From positions 186,001-250,000 of the forward strand of contig CAWJUU010000007.1 in NCBI GenBank assembly GCA_963846165.1: DNA of 64,000 bases, in the 5' to 3' direction. The DNA is from WHSW01 sp963846165. Lineage in GTDB: Bacteria > Actinomycetota > Thermoleophilia > Solirubrobacterales > 70-9. The notes below the pieces were generated by a model that worked only from the letters and a program-made list of their open reading frames with translations, did no database searches and was not told the DNA's origin. Made by a program: the position numbers and the translations under genes. The number at the start of each line of letters is the position of its first letter. Position 1 is the first letter of the stretch. Positions 24,932-32,778 of the stretch are shown in pieces.

Positions 24932-26379
24932 CGCTCCAGAGCTCCCAGCGCCCAGGCGAGCCGGGCCCGGGTCGAAATCGGCTCGATCACCTCGTCGACG
25001 AATCCCGACGCGGCGGCACGAGCTGCGCCGAGGTGCTCCTCGGCGTAATCGTCTGCGAGCTCGGACCGCGCCTGCTCGCCATCCTCGGCGGTCTCGAGCG
25101 TCCGGCGGTGAACGATCCCGACCGCCTGGCTCGCGGCCATGATCCCAATCTCAGCGCCGGGCCAGGCGAAGACGAGATCGGCGCCGAGATCCTTGGAGTT
25201 CATCGTGATCACGGCTCCGCCGTAGGCCTTGCGCAGGACGACGGTCAGCTTCGGCACCCGCGCTCCGGCGAAGGCGCGCAGCAGCGAGGCGCCGTGGCGG
25301 ATGACGCCGCCGCGCTCCTGGCGCGCGCCGGGCATGAACCCGGGGGTGTCGACGAGCACGATCAACGGCAGGCCGAAGCGATCACAGGCGTTGACGAACA
25401 GCGCCGCCTTCTCGGCCGCGACCGCGTCGATCACGCCGCCGAGGTACCGAGGCTGGTTCGCGATCACGCCGACCGGCCGGCCGTCAATCCGCGCCAGCGC
25501 GGTGACCATGTTGCGCGCCCAGGTGTCGGAGAGCTCGAGCAGGCTGCCGCCGTCGACGATCGCGTTGGCGACGTCGCGGACGTCATACACGCGGCGGGGG
25601 TCGTCGGGAACGGGCCCGGCCGGGTCCGCCTCGATCGCCGGGTCGGGCCTGATCGCCGGATCCGGGTCGATGTGCCGGGGAGCGGGCTCGCCGATCCGGC
25701 GCGGAAGGTGCTCGAGCAGCTCGCGCGCGAGCCGTGCGGCATCGGCGTCGGTCTCGGCGACGAGCTGGCAGACGCCGTTTCGGGAGTGCACGCCGGGGCC
25801 CCCGAGCTCCTCCATCGAGACCTGCTCGCCGAGCGCCGCTTCGACCACGCGCGGCCCGGTGAGGAACATTCGCGCCGACTCGGTCATGACGACGAAGTCG
25901 GTCAGCGCAGGCGAGTAGGCGCCGCCGCCGGCCGAGACCCCGGTGACGACGGAGATCTGCGGCACCCGCGTCGAGAGCTCGACGCTGGCTCGGAAGATCC
26001 GGCCGTAGCCGGCAAGCGCGGCGTGACCCTCCTGCAGGCGGGCACCGCCCGACTCGACGAAGCCGACAATCGGCGCTCCGGCGTCGCCGGCGAGCCGCAT
26101 CACGCGAACGATCGAGTCGGCGTGGGCGGCCCCGAGCGAGCCGCCCATGAAGGTGGGGTCCTGCGCGTAGCAGAACACCGGTCGGCCGTTGACCGTGCCC
26201 GCGCCCGCGGCCACGCCATCGCCGGAGCCGGCACGGTCCCCGAGCGCCGGCGAGGTCACTCCGCTGCGAAGCGGAGCAAAGCTCCCCGGGTCGCAGAGCA
26301 GCTCGAGCCGGTCGAGCGGCAGGCCGCCCGACTCGCGCTCCCTGGCGCGAGGCCGTTCTCTTGTCGCCAGCCCCGTCAT
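24928..26379 (-). CDS. accD: Acyl-CoA carboxylase carboxyltransferase (beta subunit)
   Basis: A 483-residue carboxyltransferase containing both crotonase-like halves in one chain, as in actinobacterial AccD and propionyl-CoA carboxylase beta. The N-half has FMGGSLGAAHADSIVRVMRL, GFVESGGARLQEGHAAL and VTGVSAGGGAYSPALTDFVV. The C-half has GVIANQPRYLGGVIDAVAAE, VDTPGFMPGARQERGGVIRH and LRKAYGGAVITMNSKDLGAD. The Gly-rich loops build the two oxyanion holes. It makes malonyl-CoA (or methylmalonyl-CoA) for FAS-II. The biotin carboxylase/BCCP subunit is not in the window. Its place between fabF and the hydrolase supports malonyl-CoA formation. Confidence 0.9.
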   Translation of the reverse strand: MTGLATRERPRARERESGGLPLDRLELLCDPGSFAPLRSGVTSPALGDRAGSGDGVAAGAGTVNGRPVFCYAQDPTFMGGSLGAAHADSIVRVMRLAGDAGAPIVGFVESGGARLQEGHAALAGYGRIFRASVELSTRVPQISVVTGVSAGGGAYSPALTDFVVMTESARMFLTGPRVVEAALGEQVSMEELGGPGVHSRNGVCQLVAETDADAARLARELLEHLPRRIGEPAPRHIDPDPAIRPDPAIEADPAGPVPDDPRRVYDVRDVANAIVDGGSLLELSDTWARNMVTALARIDGRPVGVIANQPRYLGGVIDAVAAEKAALFVNACDRFGLPLIVLVDTPGFMPGARQERGGVIRHGASLLRAFAGARVPKLTVVLRKAYGGAVITMNSKDLGADLVFAWPGAEIGIMAASQAVGIVHRRTLETAEDGEQARSELADDYAEEHLGAARAAASGFVDEVIEPISTRARLAWALGALER

Positions 26380-27614
26380 CCCGTCAAACAGAGGACCGCG
26401 TTGTGGCCGCCGAACCCGAACGAGTTCGAGATCGCGACCAGGGGCTTGGAGCCGGCTCCATTCGAGCGGCGCTCGAGCGTCCGCGCCTCACCGGGCACGT
26501 AGTCGAGATCGAGCTCGGGGTCGCGCTCCTCCCAACCCACGGTCGGGGGCACGACCTCACGCCGCAGCGCCTCGATCGCGGCGATAGCCTCGACCGCTCC
26601 GGCCGCGCCCAGCAGGTGGCCGATCGCCGACTTGGTCGAGGAGATCGGCAGATCCGCGGCGACTTCGCCAAGCGCGAGCTTGAGCGCGAGGGTCTCGCTG
26701 TGGTCGTTGAGTGGGGTCGAGGTGCCGTGCGCGTTGACGCAGTCGACGTCGTCGGCCGCGAGCCCGGCATCGGCGAGCGCCAGACCGATGGCGCGCGCGG
26801 CGTCACGGCCCGAGGGCTCGGGAGCGGTGAGGTGGAAGGCGTCGGAGGTGGAGGCATAGCCGAGCACCTCGCCGAGCGGCTCGGCGCCGCGCTTGGCCGC
26901 CGCGTCAGCCTCCTCGAGCACCAGTACCCCCGCGCCCTCGCCCATGACGAAGCCGTCACGCCGAGCGTCGAAGGGGCGCGAGATGCCAGTCTTCGAGGTC
27001 GCTCCCATGGCCGCGAAAGCGGCGATCGCGATCGGCGTCAGCGCCGCCTCCGTGCCACCGGTGACGACGGCGTCGGCGTCGGCGTACTGGATCATCCGCA
27101 TCGCCTGTCCGATTGCGTGCGAGCCGGCGGCGCAGGCCGACATTACCCCGAAGGACTGCCCGTGGATGCCGCGCCGCATCGCCACCGCCGCTGAAGCCGC
27201 GTTGCCCATCAGCAGGGGCACCGAAAGCGGCGAGACCGCCTTCGGCCCCTTCTCGAGCAGGACGCCGTGCTGTTGCTCGAGCGAGTCGAGCCCTCCAATC
27301 CCGGTGCCGATCACGCACGCCGCCCGATCGGGCTCGTACGGCGGCTCGTCCTCCCAGCCGGCGGCGTCGAGCGCCTCCTCGGCCGCGACCACTGCGAGCT
27401 GGGTGAAGCGGTCCTGGCGCCGTGTCTCCTTGCGGCTCAGGTGGTCGGTGGGCTCGAACTCCGAGCACCTTCCCTGGCCGTCGGAGATCCCGCACTCGCC
27501 CGCCGCCCAGCGCTCGATCAGCGCCGGCGCGCCGACGCCGAGCGGGGTCACCGCTCCGACACCGGTGACGACCACGCGGCGCCTCTCCGGCTTGTTGGTG
27601 GGCGAGGTGGTCAT
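26376..27614 (-). CDS. fabF: 3-oxoacyl-[acyl-carrier-protein] synthase II
   Basis: A 412-residue beta-ketoacyl-ACP synthase. It starts RRVVVTGVGAVTPLGVGAPA. The nucleophile Cys lies in MSACAAGSHAIGQAMRM (about residue 167), followed by the two His in NAHGTSTPLNDHSE and IGHLLGAAGAVEAI. The C-terminal NSFGFGGHNAVLCL is typical. It condenses malonyl-ACP with the growing acyl-ACP. The gene overlaps acpP and accD by 4 bp each, so translation is coupled on both sides. Confidence 0.95.
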   Translation of the reverse strand: MTTSPTNKPERRRVVVTGVGAVTPLGVGAPALIERWAAGECGISDGQGRCSEFEPTDHLSRKETRRQDRFTQLAVVAAEEALDAAGWEDEPPYEPDRAACVIGTGIGGLDSLEQQHGVLLEKGPKAVSPLSVPLLMGNAASAAVAMRRGIHGQSFGVMSACAAGSHAIGQAMRMIQYADADAVVTGGTEAALTPIAIAAFAAMGATSKTGISRPFDARRDGFVMGEGAGVLVLEEADAAAKRGAEPLGEVLGYASTSDAFHLTAPEPSGRDAARAIGLALADAGLAADDVDCVNAHGTSTPLNDHSETLALKLALGEVAADLPISSTKSAIGHLLGAAGAVEAIAAIEALRREVVPPTVGWEERDPELDLDYVPGEARTLERRSNGAGSKPLVAISNSFGFGGHNAVLCLTG

Positions 27615-27856
27615 TCCGCTCTCGTAACAACCAGGTCGATCACGTCGCCCACGGTCTTGACGTCCTTGACCGCGTCGCCATCGAGCTCGACGCCGAACTC
27701 GTCCTCGACGATCTGGGCCAGTTCGACGAGGTCGAGCGAGTCGACGTCGAGGCTCTCGAAGGTCGCCTCGCGCGTGACCTCGCCCTCGGCGCCGATCTCC
27801 TCGAGCCCGTCGAAAATCACCTTCTCGACCGCTTCACCTGTGACTTGGGTTGGCAT
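27611..27856 (-). CDS. acpP: Acyl carrier protein
   Basis: An 81-residue acidic four-helix protein. The phosphopantetheine attachment Ser is residue 40 in LDVDSLDLVELAQ. The start at 27856 (MPTQVTGEAVEK) is supported by GAAAGGAGC upstream. It carries acyl intermediates between the Fab enzymes encoded on both sides. It overlaps fabF by 4 bp. No holo-ACP synthase gene is in the window. Confidence 0.95.
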   Translation of the reverse strand: MPTQVTGEAVEKVIFDGLEEIGAEGEVTREATFESLDVDSLDLVELAQIVEDEFGVELDGDAVKDVKTVGDVIDLVVTRAE

Positions 27857-27900
27857 TTCTGCTTGCTCCTTTCGTTTCGCTTGTGCTCGGCCCGCGCCGC

Positions 27901-28629
27901 TCAGGCGCTCAGGCCCCCGTCCACGGTCAATACCGATCCGGTCACGTAGCCGGCCTCCTCGGAGGCGAGGAAGCGGATGCAGGCCGCGACCTCCTCCGGG
28001 GTCCCGGTGCGCCGCGCCGGGATCGCGTCGATGAGCCCGTTCCCGATCCCCTCGGTGAGTCGGGTCTCGACCAGGCCGGGAGCGACCGCATTGACGGTGA
28101 TCCCTCGCCTTGCGACCTCGACCGCGACCGTCTTCGTGAGCCCGATCAGTCCCGCCTTCGATGCCGCGTAGTTGGCCTGGCCCGCGTTCGCTCGCGTGCC
28201 GACGATCGAAGCGACGTTGACGATCCGGCCGAAACGCGCCCTGAGCATCGGGCGCAGCGCCCGCCGGGTGGTGTGGAAGGCGGCGGAGAGGTTGGTCTCG
28301 AGGACGGCGTCCCATTCCTCGGCCGCAAGCTGGGGAGCCAGGTTGTCGGCCCGCAAGCCGGCGTTGTTGACGAGCACGAGCACCCTTCCGAGCTCCTCCT
28401 CGACGCGATCGAACAGCACCGCGACCTGCTCCGGCTCGGTGACGTCGGCGCCGATCGCGAGCGCGCGACCGCCGGCGGCCTCGATGCTCGCCACCAGTTC
28501 GGCGGCGCCCTCGGCGTCGCTGCGGTAGTTGACGGCGACGGGCCAGCCCGCCGCTGCGAGCGCGGTGGCGGTCGCGGCTCCGATCCCGCGCGCCGAGCCG
28601 GTGACGATTGCGCAACCTTCGCGCGTCAT
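27901..28629 (-). CDS. fabG: 3-oxoacyl-[acyl-carrier-protein] reductase
   Basis: A 242-residue short-chain dehydrogenase. The nucleotide-binding motif is CAIVTGSARGIGAATA, then LVNNAGLRADN. The catalytic Ser/Tyr/Lys are in NVASIVGTRANAGQANYAAS with K four residues after Y. It ends VLTVDGGLSA. It reduces 3-oxoacyl-ACP with NADPH. I use the ATG at 28629, which overlaps the fabH stop, rather than an in-frame start farther upstream. A 44-bp gap separates it from acpP. Confidence 0.93.
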   Translation of the reverse strand: MTREGCAIVTGSARGIGAATATALAAAGWPVAVNYRSDAEGAAELVASIEAAGGRALAIGADVTEPEQVAVLFDRVEEELGRVLVLVNNAGLRADNLAPQLAAEEWDAVLETNLSAAFHTTRRALRPMLRARFGRIVNVASIVGTRANAGQANYAASKAGLIGLTKTVAVEVARRGITVNAVAPGLVETRLTEGIGNGLIDAIPARRTGTPEEVAACIRFLASEEAGYVTGSVLTVDGGLSA

Positions 28630-29660
28630 CAGCGACCCTCCCCTTCGCCGGCACTCGAACCGGGCCCCCACTCGACCACAGTAGCGGCCCAGGTGAGGCC
28701 GCCGCCGAAGGCGGCGAGCAGGACAGAGGCGCCCGGTTCGAGCAGGTCCGACTCCCGGGCCTCGGCGAGGGCGAGCGGGATCGTCGCCGCGGATGTGTTG
28801 CCGTACCGGCCGATGCAGTCGATCACTCGCTCGGAATCGAGGCCGAGGCGGTCTCCGACCGCCGCGAGGATCCGGCTGTTGGCCTGGTGATAGGCGAAGA
28901 CGTCGATTTCGGCGAGCGGCTTGCCGGCAGCCCGAGCGGCGTCGAGCGTCGCCTCGGCAAGCCGGTCGACCGCATGGCGGAAGGTGTCGTGCCCCTTCAT
29001 CCGCATGATCCCCTCCTCGCGCGAGGCGGTGACCAGCTCCTGGCGCGCGCCGTCGGCGCCCAGCACTGCGGGGCCGATCCGGCCGTTGCCGGCGGTGGCG
29101 GTGACGACGACGGCACCGGCGCCGTCGCCAAAAAGGGCGGCGGTCGAGCGGTCGTCCGGATCGGTGAGCCTGCTGACGAGGTCGGCTCCGATGACCAGCA
29201 CCGTGCGCGCCCGGCCCGACTCGACCTGGGCGGCGGCGAGGGCGAGCGCCGAGACGAACCCCGAGCAGGCCGCACCGACATCGATCGCCCCGGCATGCAC
29301 GGCACCGATCCGGTCGGCGACCAGCGGCGCGGCGTTCGGGGTCAGGTAGTCGTGGCTCATCGTCGCGACCAGCACCAGATCGACCTCGACCGGATCGGCA
29401 TCGGCCGCGGCAAGCGCCCGGGTGCCGGCCTCGGCCGCGTAGTCGGCAAGCTGCTCTTCGGGGGCGGCGATCCGGCGCTCGCGGACGCCGGTGCGGGCGA
29501 CGATCCAGTCCTCGCTCACGCCGAGGCGGGCCGCGATCGGCTCGTTGCCGACCACCGTGGGCGGCACGGCGACGCCGACCGCGGTCACGGCGGCGCCGCG
29601 AAGCTCGGTCGCACGCGCCGGTGCGCGGGGCTCAGCTCGGGTGATGGTCGTCTCAGGCAT
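28629..29660 (-). CDS. fabH: 3-oxoacyl-[acyl-carrier-protein] synthase III
   Basis: A 343-residue thiolase-fold enzyme. The catalytic Cys132 is in DVGAACSGFVSALALA. His lies in FAYHQANSRILAAV and Asn in RYGNTSAATIPLAL. The start-proximal part has SEDWIVARTGVRERRIA. It starts each chain by condensing an acyl-CoA with malonyl-ACP. Its acyl-CoA preference sets straight or branched chains. It overlaps fabD by 8 bp and fabG by a few bases. Confidence 0.94.
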   Translation of the reverse strand: MPETTITRAEPRAPARATELRGAAVTAVGVAVPPTVVGNEPIAARLGVSEDWIVARTGVRERRIAAPEEQLADYAAEAGTRALAAADADPVEVDLVLVATMSHDYLTPNAAPLVADRIGAVHAGAIDVGAACSGFVSALALAAAQVESGRARTVLVIGADLVSRLTDPDDRSTAALFGDGAGAVVVTATAGNGRIGPAVLGADGARQELVTASREEGIMRMKGHDTFRHAVDRLAEATLDAARAAGKPLAEIDVFAYHQANSRILAAVGDRLGLDSERVIDCIGRYGNTSAATIPLALAEARESDLLEPGASVLLAAFGGGLTWAATVVEWGPGSSAGEGEGR

Positions 29661-30513
29661 GGGCCGCCTCGGGCTCGGCGAGTACGGTCGCCTCGACGTC
29701 GTCGAACGCCCTCCGGACCATGCCGGTGAGCGCCTTCCCGGGGCCCGCCTCGACGAAGCTGCGCACGCCGCGGCGATGAAGCTCCTCTAGCGTCTCGCGC
29801 CAGTGCACCGGGTTCACCATCGCGGCCGCGAGCTGGTCGCGGATCGCGGCGGCACGAGGGGCGAACGGCTCGGCGGTGGTGCTGGAGAAGACGGGAGCGA
29901 CCGGCGTCCCGAAGGGGACCGCCTCGAGCGCCTCCCGGAAAGGTTTCACCGCGGGCTCCATCTCGGGGGAGTGAAAGGCGCCGGCAACCGCCAGCCGCAT
30001 CGCTCGGACGCCTCGCTTCTTCGCCTCGCTCGCGGCTGCGTCGAGCGCCTCGCCGGGCCCGGCGACCACCAGCTGGGTGGGCCCGTTGTCGTTGGCGATC
30101 GCGACCCCGCCCGCCGCCGCAGCGGCACGCGCCTGCTCGGCGTCGCCGAGCAGCGCCATCATCCCGCCCGGCTGGTCGCCGACGGCGTCCTGCATCAAGC
30201 GGCCGCGCGTTGCGGCAAGGCGGACGGCGTCCGCGGGCTCGAGCGAGCCGGCGGCCGCGAGCGCGCTCAACTCGCCAAGCGAATGCCCGGCGAAGAACTG
30301 TGCCCCGGGGCGCCCGGCGCCGGACCACGAGGCGAGGCTCGCGCAGAGGATCGCCGGCTGGGCGTAGGCGGTGCCCTCGTCGACGAGCTCGAACGGGTCG
30401 GCGCCAACCTCGGAGAGGGCGAGCTCGAGCAGCTCGGGCGCATGGCGCTCGACCAGCTCGCGCATCCCCGCGGCCTGGCTGCCTTGTCCGGGAAATAGAA
30501 GCGCGGTGGGCAT
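29653..30513 (-). CDS. fabD: Malonyl-CoA:ACP transacylase
   Basis: A 286-residue acyltransferase. It starts TALLFPGQGSQAAGMRELVE. The nucleophile Ser sits in FAGHSLGELSALAAAG at about residue 84, and the catalytic His is in NPVHWRETLEELHRRG. GPGKALTGMVRR is the C-terminal Gly-rich motif. It loads malonate onto ACP. It is the first gene of the FAS-II operon. The 111-bp leader before it contains a perfect 10-2-10 palindrome that may be an operator. Confidence 0.94.
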   Translation of the reverse strand: MPTALLFPGQGSQAAGMRELVERHAPELLELALSEVGADPFELVDEGTAYAQPAILCASLASWSGAGRPGAQFFAGHSLGELSALAAAGSLEPADAVRLAATRGRLMQDAVGDQPGGMMALLGDAEQARAAAAAGGVAIANDNGPTQLVVAGPGEALDAAASEAKKRGVRAMRLAVAGAFHSPEMEPAVKPFREALEAVPFGTPVAPVFSSTTAEPFAPRAAAIRDQLAAAMVNPVHWRETLEELHRRGVRSFVEAGPGKALTGMVRRAFDDVEATVLAEPEAAHA

Positions 30514-30562
30514 CTACGGATACTTCCCCGTCCAGCGCCCCAAGTTAAGGCCCGAGGCGCCA

Positions 30563-30584
30563 CAACCCCCCGACCGGGGGGTTG
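30563..30584. promoter_or_regulatory. Perfect palindrome upstream of the fab operon
   Basis: CAACCCCCCG-AC-CGGGGGGTTG, two perfect 10-bp arms with a 2-bp spacer, 50 bp before the fabD start and 41 bp after the response-regulator stop. A second site with the same CCCCCCG-NN-CGGGGGG core lies upstream of the kinase gene. The 2-bp spacing matches the inverted heptamers bound by NarL/LuxR-type regulators. It could also be a transcription terminator hairpin, although it lacks a T-tract. Confidence 0.6.
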
Positions 30585-30624
30585 AGCGCGTACGGGCGGG
30601 GGGTCGCGCAGGCATGGAAGTCGC

Positions 30625-31248
30625 TCAGCCGATCAACCCGAGGCGCTGGGCATGCTGGACGGCCTCGGCCCGGTTTCGCACCTCGAGCTTGCGGTAGATC
30701 GAGCTCGTGTGCTCCTTGATCGTGTGTGGGGAGAGGTAGAGGCGCTCGCCGATCTCGCGGTTGGTCGCCCCGGTGGCGATCTCCTCGAGCACCTCGCGCT
30801 CGCGGGTGGTCAGTCGCGGGGGCGCCTGCACCGGCTGCGGGCCGAAGACCTCCATCCCCAGCGCCACCATGCGTACGGCCTTGACGACGTCGGGCGCGCC
30901 CCAATCCTTGGAGACGAACCCCGACGCGCCGGCCTGGCTCGCGACTGCGCGCGAGACCGTCCCGGCGCCCGAGATCAGCAGCACCCTCGTTTCGGGGAAG
31001 CGCGCCTTGAGCTCCTCGGTGAGCAAGGCACCCGACTCGGTGCCGAGGAAGAGGTCGATCAGCGCCACGTCCGGGCGCAACTTCTCGGCCAACGCGAGCG
31101 CCTCAGCTCCGTTCGCCGCAGCGACGCAGCGCTCGACCCATGGCTGGCGCTCCAGCAGCAGGCGAAAGCCCCAGTGAACGACGTCGTGGTCGTCGACGAC
31201 GAGCACGCGGAGCGAGAGGTCGCGACCGTTCTTGCGCGCCGCGGCCAT
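30625..31248 (-). CDS. NarL/LuxR-family response regulator
   Basis: A 207-residue regulator. The receiver domain (about 12-128) has LRVLVVDDHDVVHWGFRLLL, phospho-acceptor Asp in VALIDLFLGTES and the conserved Lys in SGFVSKDW. The output domain (about 143-203) is a LuxR-type helix-turn-helix with LTTREREVLEEI and SPHTIKEHTSSIYRKLEV. The start at 31248 overlaps the kinase stop (ATGA) and has GGAGGAAAG upstream. It forms a pair with the kinase. It is followed by the fab operon in the same direction, with the palindrome between. Confidence 0.9.
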   Translation of the reverse strand: MAAARKNGRDLSLRVLVVDDHDVVHWGFRLLLERQPWVERCVAAANGAEALALAEKLRPDVALIDLFLGTESGALLTEELKARFPETRVLLISGAGTVSRAVASQAGASGFVSKDWGAPDVVKAVRMVALGMEVFGPQPVQAPPRLTTREREVLEEIATGATNREIGERLYLSPHTIKEHTSSIYRKLEVRNRAEAVQHAQRLGLIG

Positions 31249-32228
31249 CAGCTTTCCTCCCATCCGACCATGCGCACATGCCAGCGCCCACCCGGCAGCG
31301 CGCCGAACTCGACCAGCGCGTCCTCCTGAAGCGCCTCGAGCGTCAGCAGGCGCAGGCCCAGACCGGCGCCCACCCCAGCGCCCGCATCGGCGATGCCGTC
31401 GTTGGTGATCTCGAGCTCGAACGCGTTCTCGGGAGCGCCCACGCGCACCTCGATCCGCTCCGGGCTGGCGTGCTTCTCGCAGTTGCGAAGTGCTTCGAGG
31501 AAGACCGACTGGGCCAGCACCTCGAGGTGGGCAGGGACCTCGATCGGCTCCGGCCACGAGACGATCAACTCAGGCGTGCGCTCAGCGCGACGGCTGACGA
31601 GCTCGCTGAGCGTCGTTCGCGGGGGTCTCCCCTGGGCGGTGATCGGCCTGCCGAGGGCGGAGCGCAGATCCCCGAGCACGGATTGAAGCTCGTCGTGGCA
31701 TGTGCGGCGCTCTTCGGCGGTCAGCGGCTGCCCGGAGCCGAGGGCGAGGGTGAGGCCGAAAAGCCGCTGCATGGCCCGGTCGTGGATCTCGCGGGTGAGC
31801 TCGATCCGCTCGTTGAGCTGCCGCGCATGTTCGTCCTGGCGGGTCGCCCGCTCGACGCTCGCGGCGAGAGCCGCGAGACGGCCAAGCGTGAGCATCGTCT
31901 GGCGCTCTTGGGCCGAGATGCGAAAGTGGCCGCCGCCTCGGTCGGCGAAGATCACCCCGAGCCAGCGGCCGCCGGCAGCGACCGGAGCGCAGGTGATCGT
32001 GGTGATCCCGGCAAAGCGCGCGTAGCGAGGCGGGAGCTCGAGCTCGAGGTTCTCCGATGCGGCGACGACCCGGTCCTCCGCGAGAGCACGCTGAGCGATC
32101 GGGGTCTCGTCGAGGGTGCCCTCGACCCGCTCGAGCAGCGCCTTGTCGACGCCGTGCGATCCGACCGGGACGACGGCCCGGGTCGCCTGGTCATACAGCA
32201 GCGCCCCGGCGCGGTTCATCGAAGTCAA
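31248..32228 (-). CDS. GAF-domain sensor histidine kinase (HisKA_3 type)
   Basis: A 326-residue kinase. A GAF-like domain (about 5-130, YARFAGITTITCAPVAAGGR) precedes a dimerisation/phospho-acceptor helix with His in LTREIHDRAMQRLFGLTLAL, then a HATPase domain (N-box ALRNCEKHA, G-box GAGLGLRLLTLEAL). There is no membrane helix, so it senses a cytoplasmic signal. The annotated start is TTG at 32228. The same frame stays open and coding-like to about 32380 (DTVEVLAGLIGELDLATEAG) without an ATG or GTG. A longer N-terminus with an unusual or frameshifted start is therefore possible. It overlaps its response regulator. Confidence 0.85.
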   Translation of the reverse strand: MTSMNRAGALLYDQATRAVVPVGSHGVDKALLERVEGTLDETPIAQRALAEDRVVAASENLELELPPRYARFAGITTITCAPVAAGGRWLGVIFADRGGGHFRISAQERQTMLTLGRLAALAASVERATRQDEHARQLNERIELTREIHDRAMQRLFGLTLALGSGQPLTAEERRTCHDELQSVLGDLRSALGRPITAQGRPPRTTLSELVSRRAERTPELIVSWPEPIEVPAHLEVLAQSVFLEALRNCEKHASPERIEVRVGAPENAFELEITNDGIADAGAGVGAGLGLRLLTLEALQEDALVEFGALPGGRWHVRMVGWEES

Positions 32229-32390
32229 GCGACAGAGCGCCTCGCAGACGTGATCGTAGAACTCGCCGGCCTCGGTGGCGAGGTCGAGCTCGCCGATCAG
32301 GCCGGCGAGGACCTCGACCGTATCGGGATGGGCGGGAGCGACTCGGGTCTGGATACCGACAGCTAACCACCACTCGCGCTCGGGTTACCC

Positions 32391-32414
32391 CCCAACCCCC
32401 CCGTTCGGGGGGTA
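32391..32414. promoter_or_regulatory. Palindrome upstream of the kinase/regulator operon
   Basis: CCCCCCG-TT-CGGGGGG with 7-bp arms and a 2-bp spacer (32397-32412), flanked by TTACCCCCCAA on one side and TATG on the other. It lies just upstream of the open frame of the kinase gene, as expected for a site over the promoter. It shares its core with the site before fabD. Autoregulation by the NarL-type partner is a plausible inference. Confidence 0.55.
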
Positions 32415-32457
32415 TGTCAGGCACGGATTGGCCTGTGCCCGCTGGCGCGGGACCAAG

Positions 32458-32773
32458 CCGGTGGTGTTCCGCTCGGGCCCCCGCCGGGCGCGAGGCGGGG
32501 TTCGTTGGCAGTGAGAGAGGGTGTGGGTGCGAGCGCAGGTCACAAACCCCGACCTCAACCGTCCCTCGGCGTCGAGACCGAGGTTGTTGTCGTCATAGAG
32601 CACGAACCCGCCATCAGACGTCAGCGAGGTATCGAGGCCGAGGTTTGTGACCTCGAGGCCGACCGAAAGCGGCCCGCGCCAAGCCCAACTCCCTCCCCTA
32701 CTGCAAGCCGACCGGGCCTCGCACCCCGGTCAGGCCCGAGCGGAACGCCACCCGGCCCGAGCGCAACGCCACA
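32458..32773. mobile_element. Inverted-repeat element, copy A (MITE-like)
   Basis: About 316 bp with no gene. The left end (from GTTCCGCTCGGG at 32466) and the reverse complement of the right end (to 32751, again GTTCCGCTCGGGCC) are imperfect terminal inverted repeats of about 60-70 bp. These include GCGAGGC and GCAGTGAG/GTAGGGGAGGG blocks. The right end carries two tandem units of about 20 bp (CCCGAGCGGAACGCCAC). A second copy with the same ends but a different middle is at 55351-55736. No transposase. It lies between the kinase promoter and the 3' end of the FAD oxidase. Confidence 0.65.
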
Positions 32774-32778
32774 GCTCC

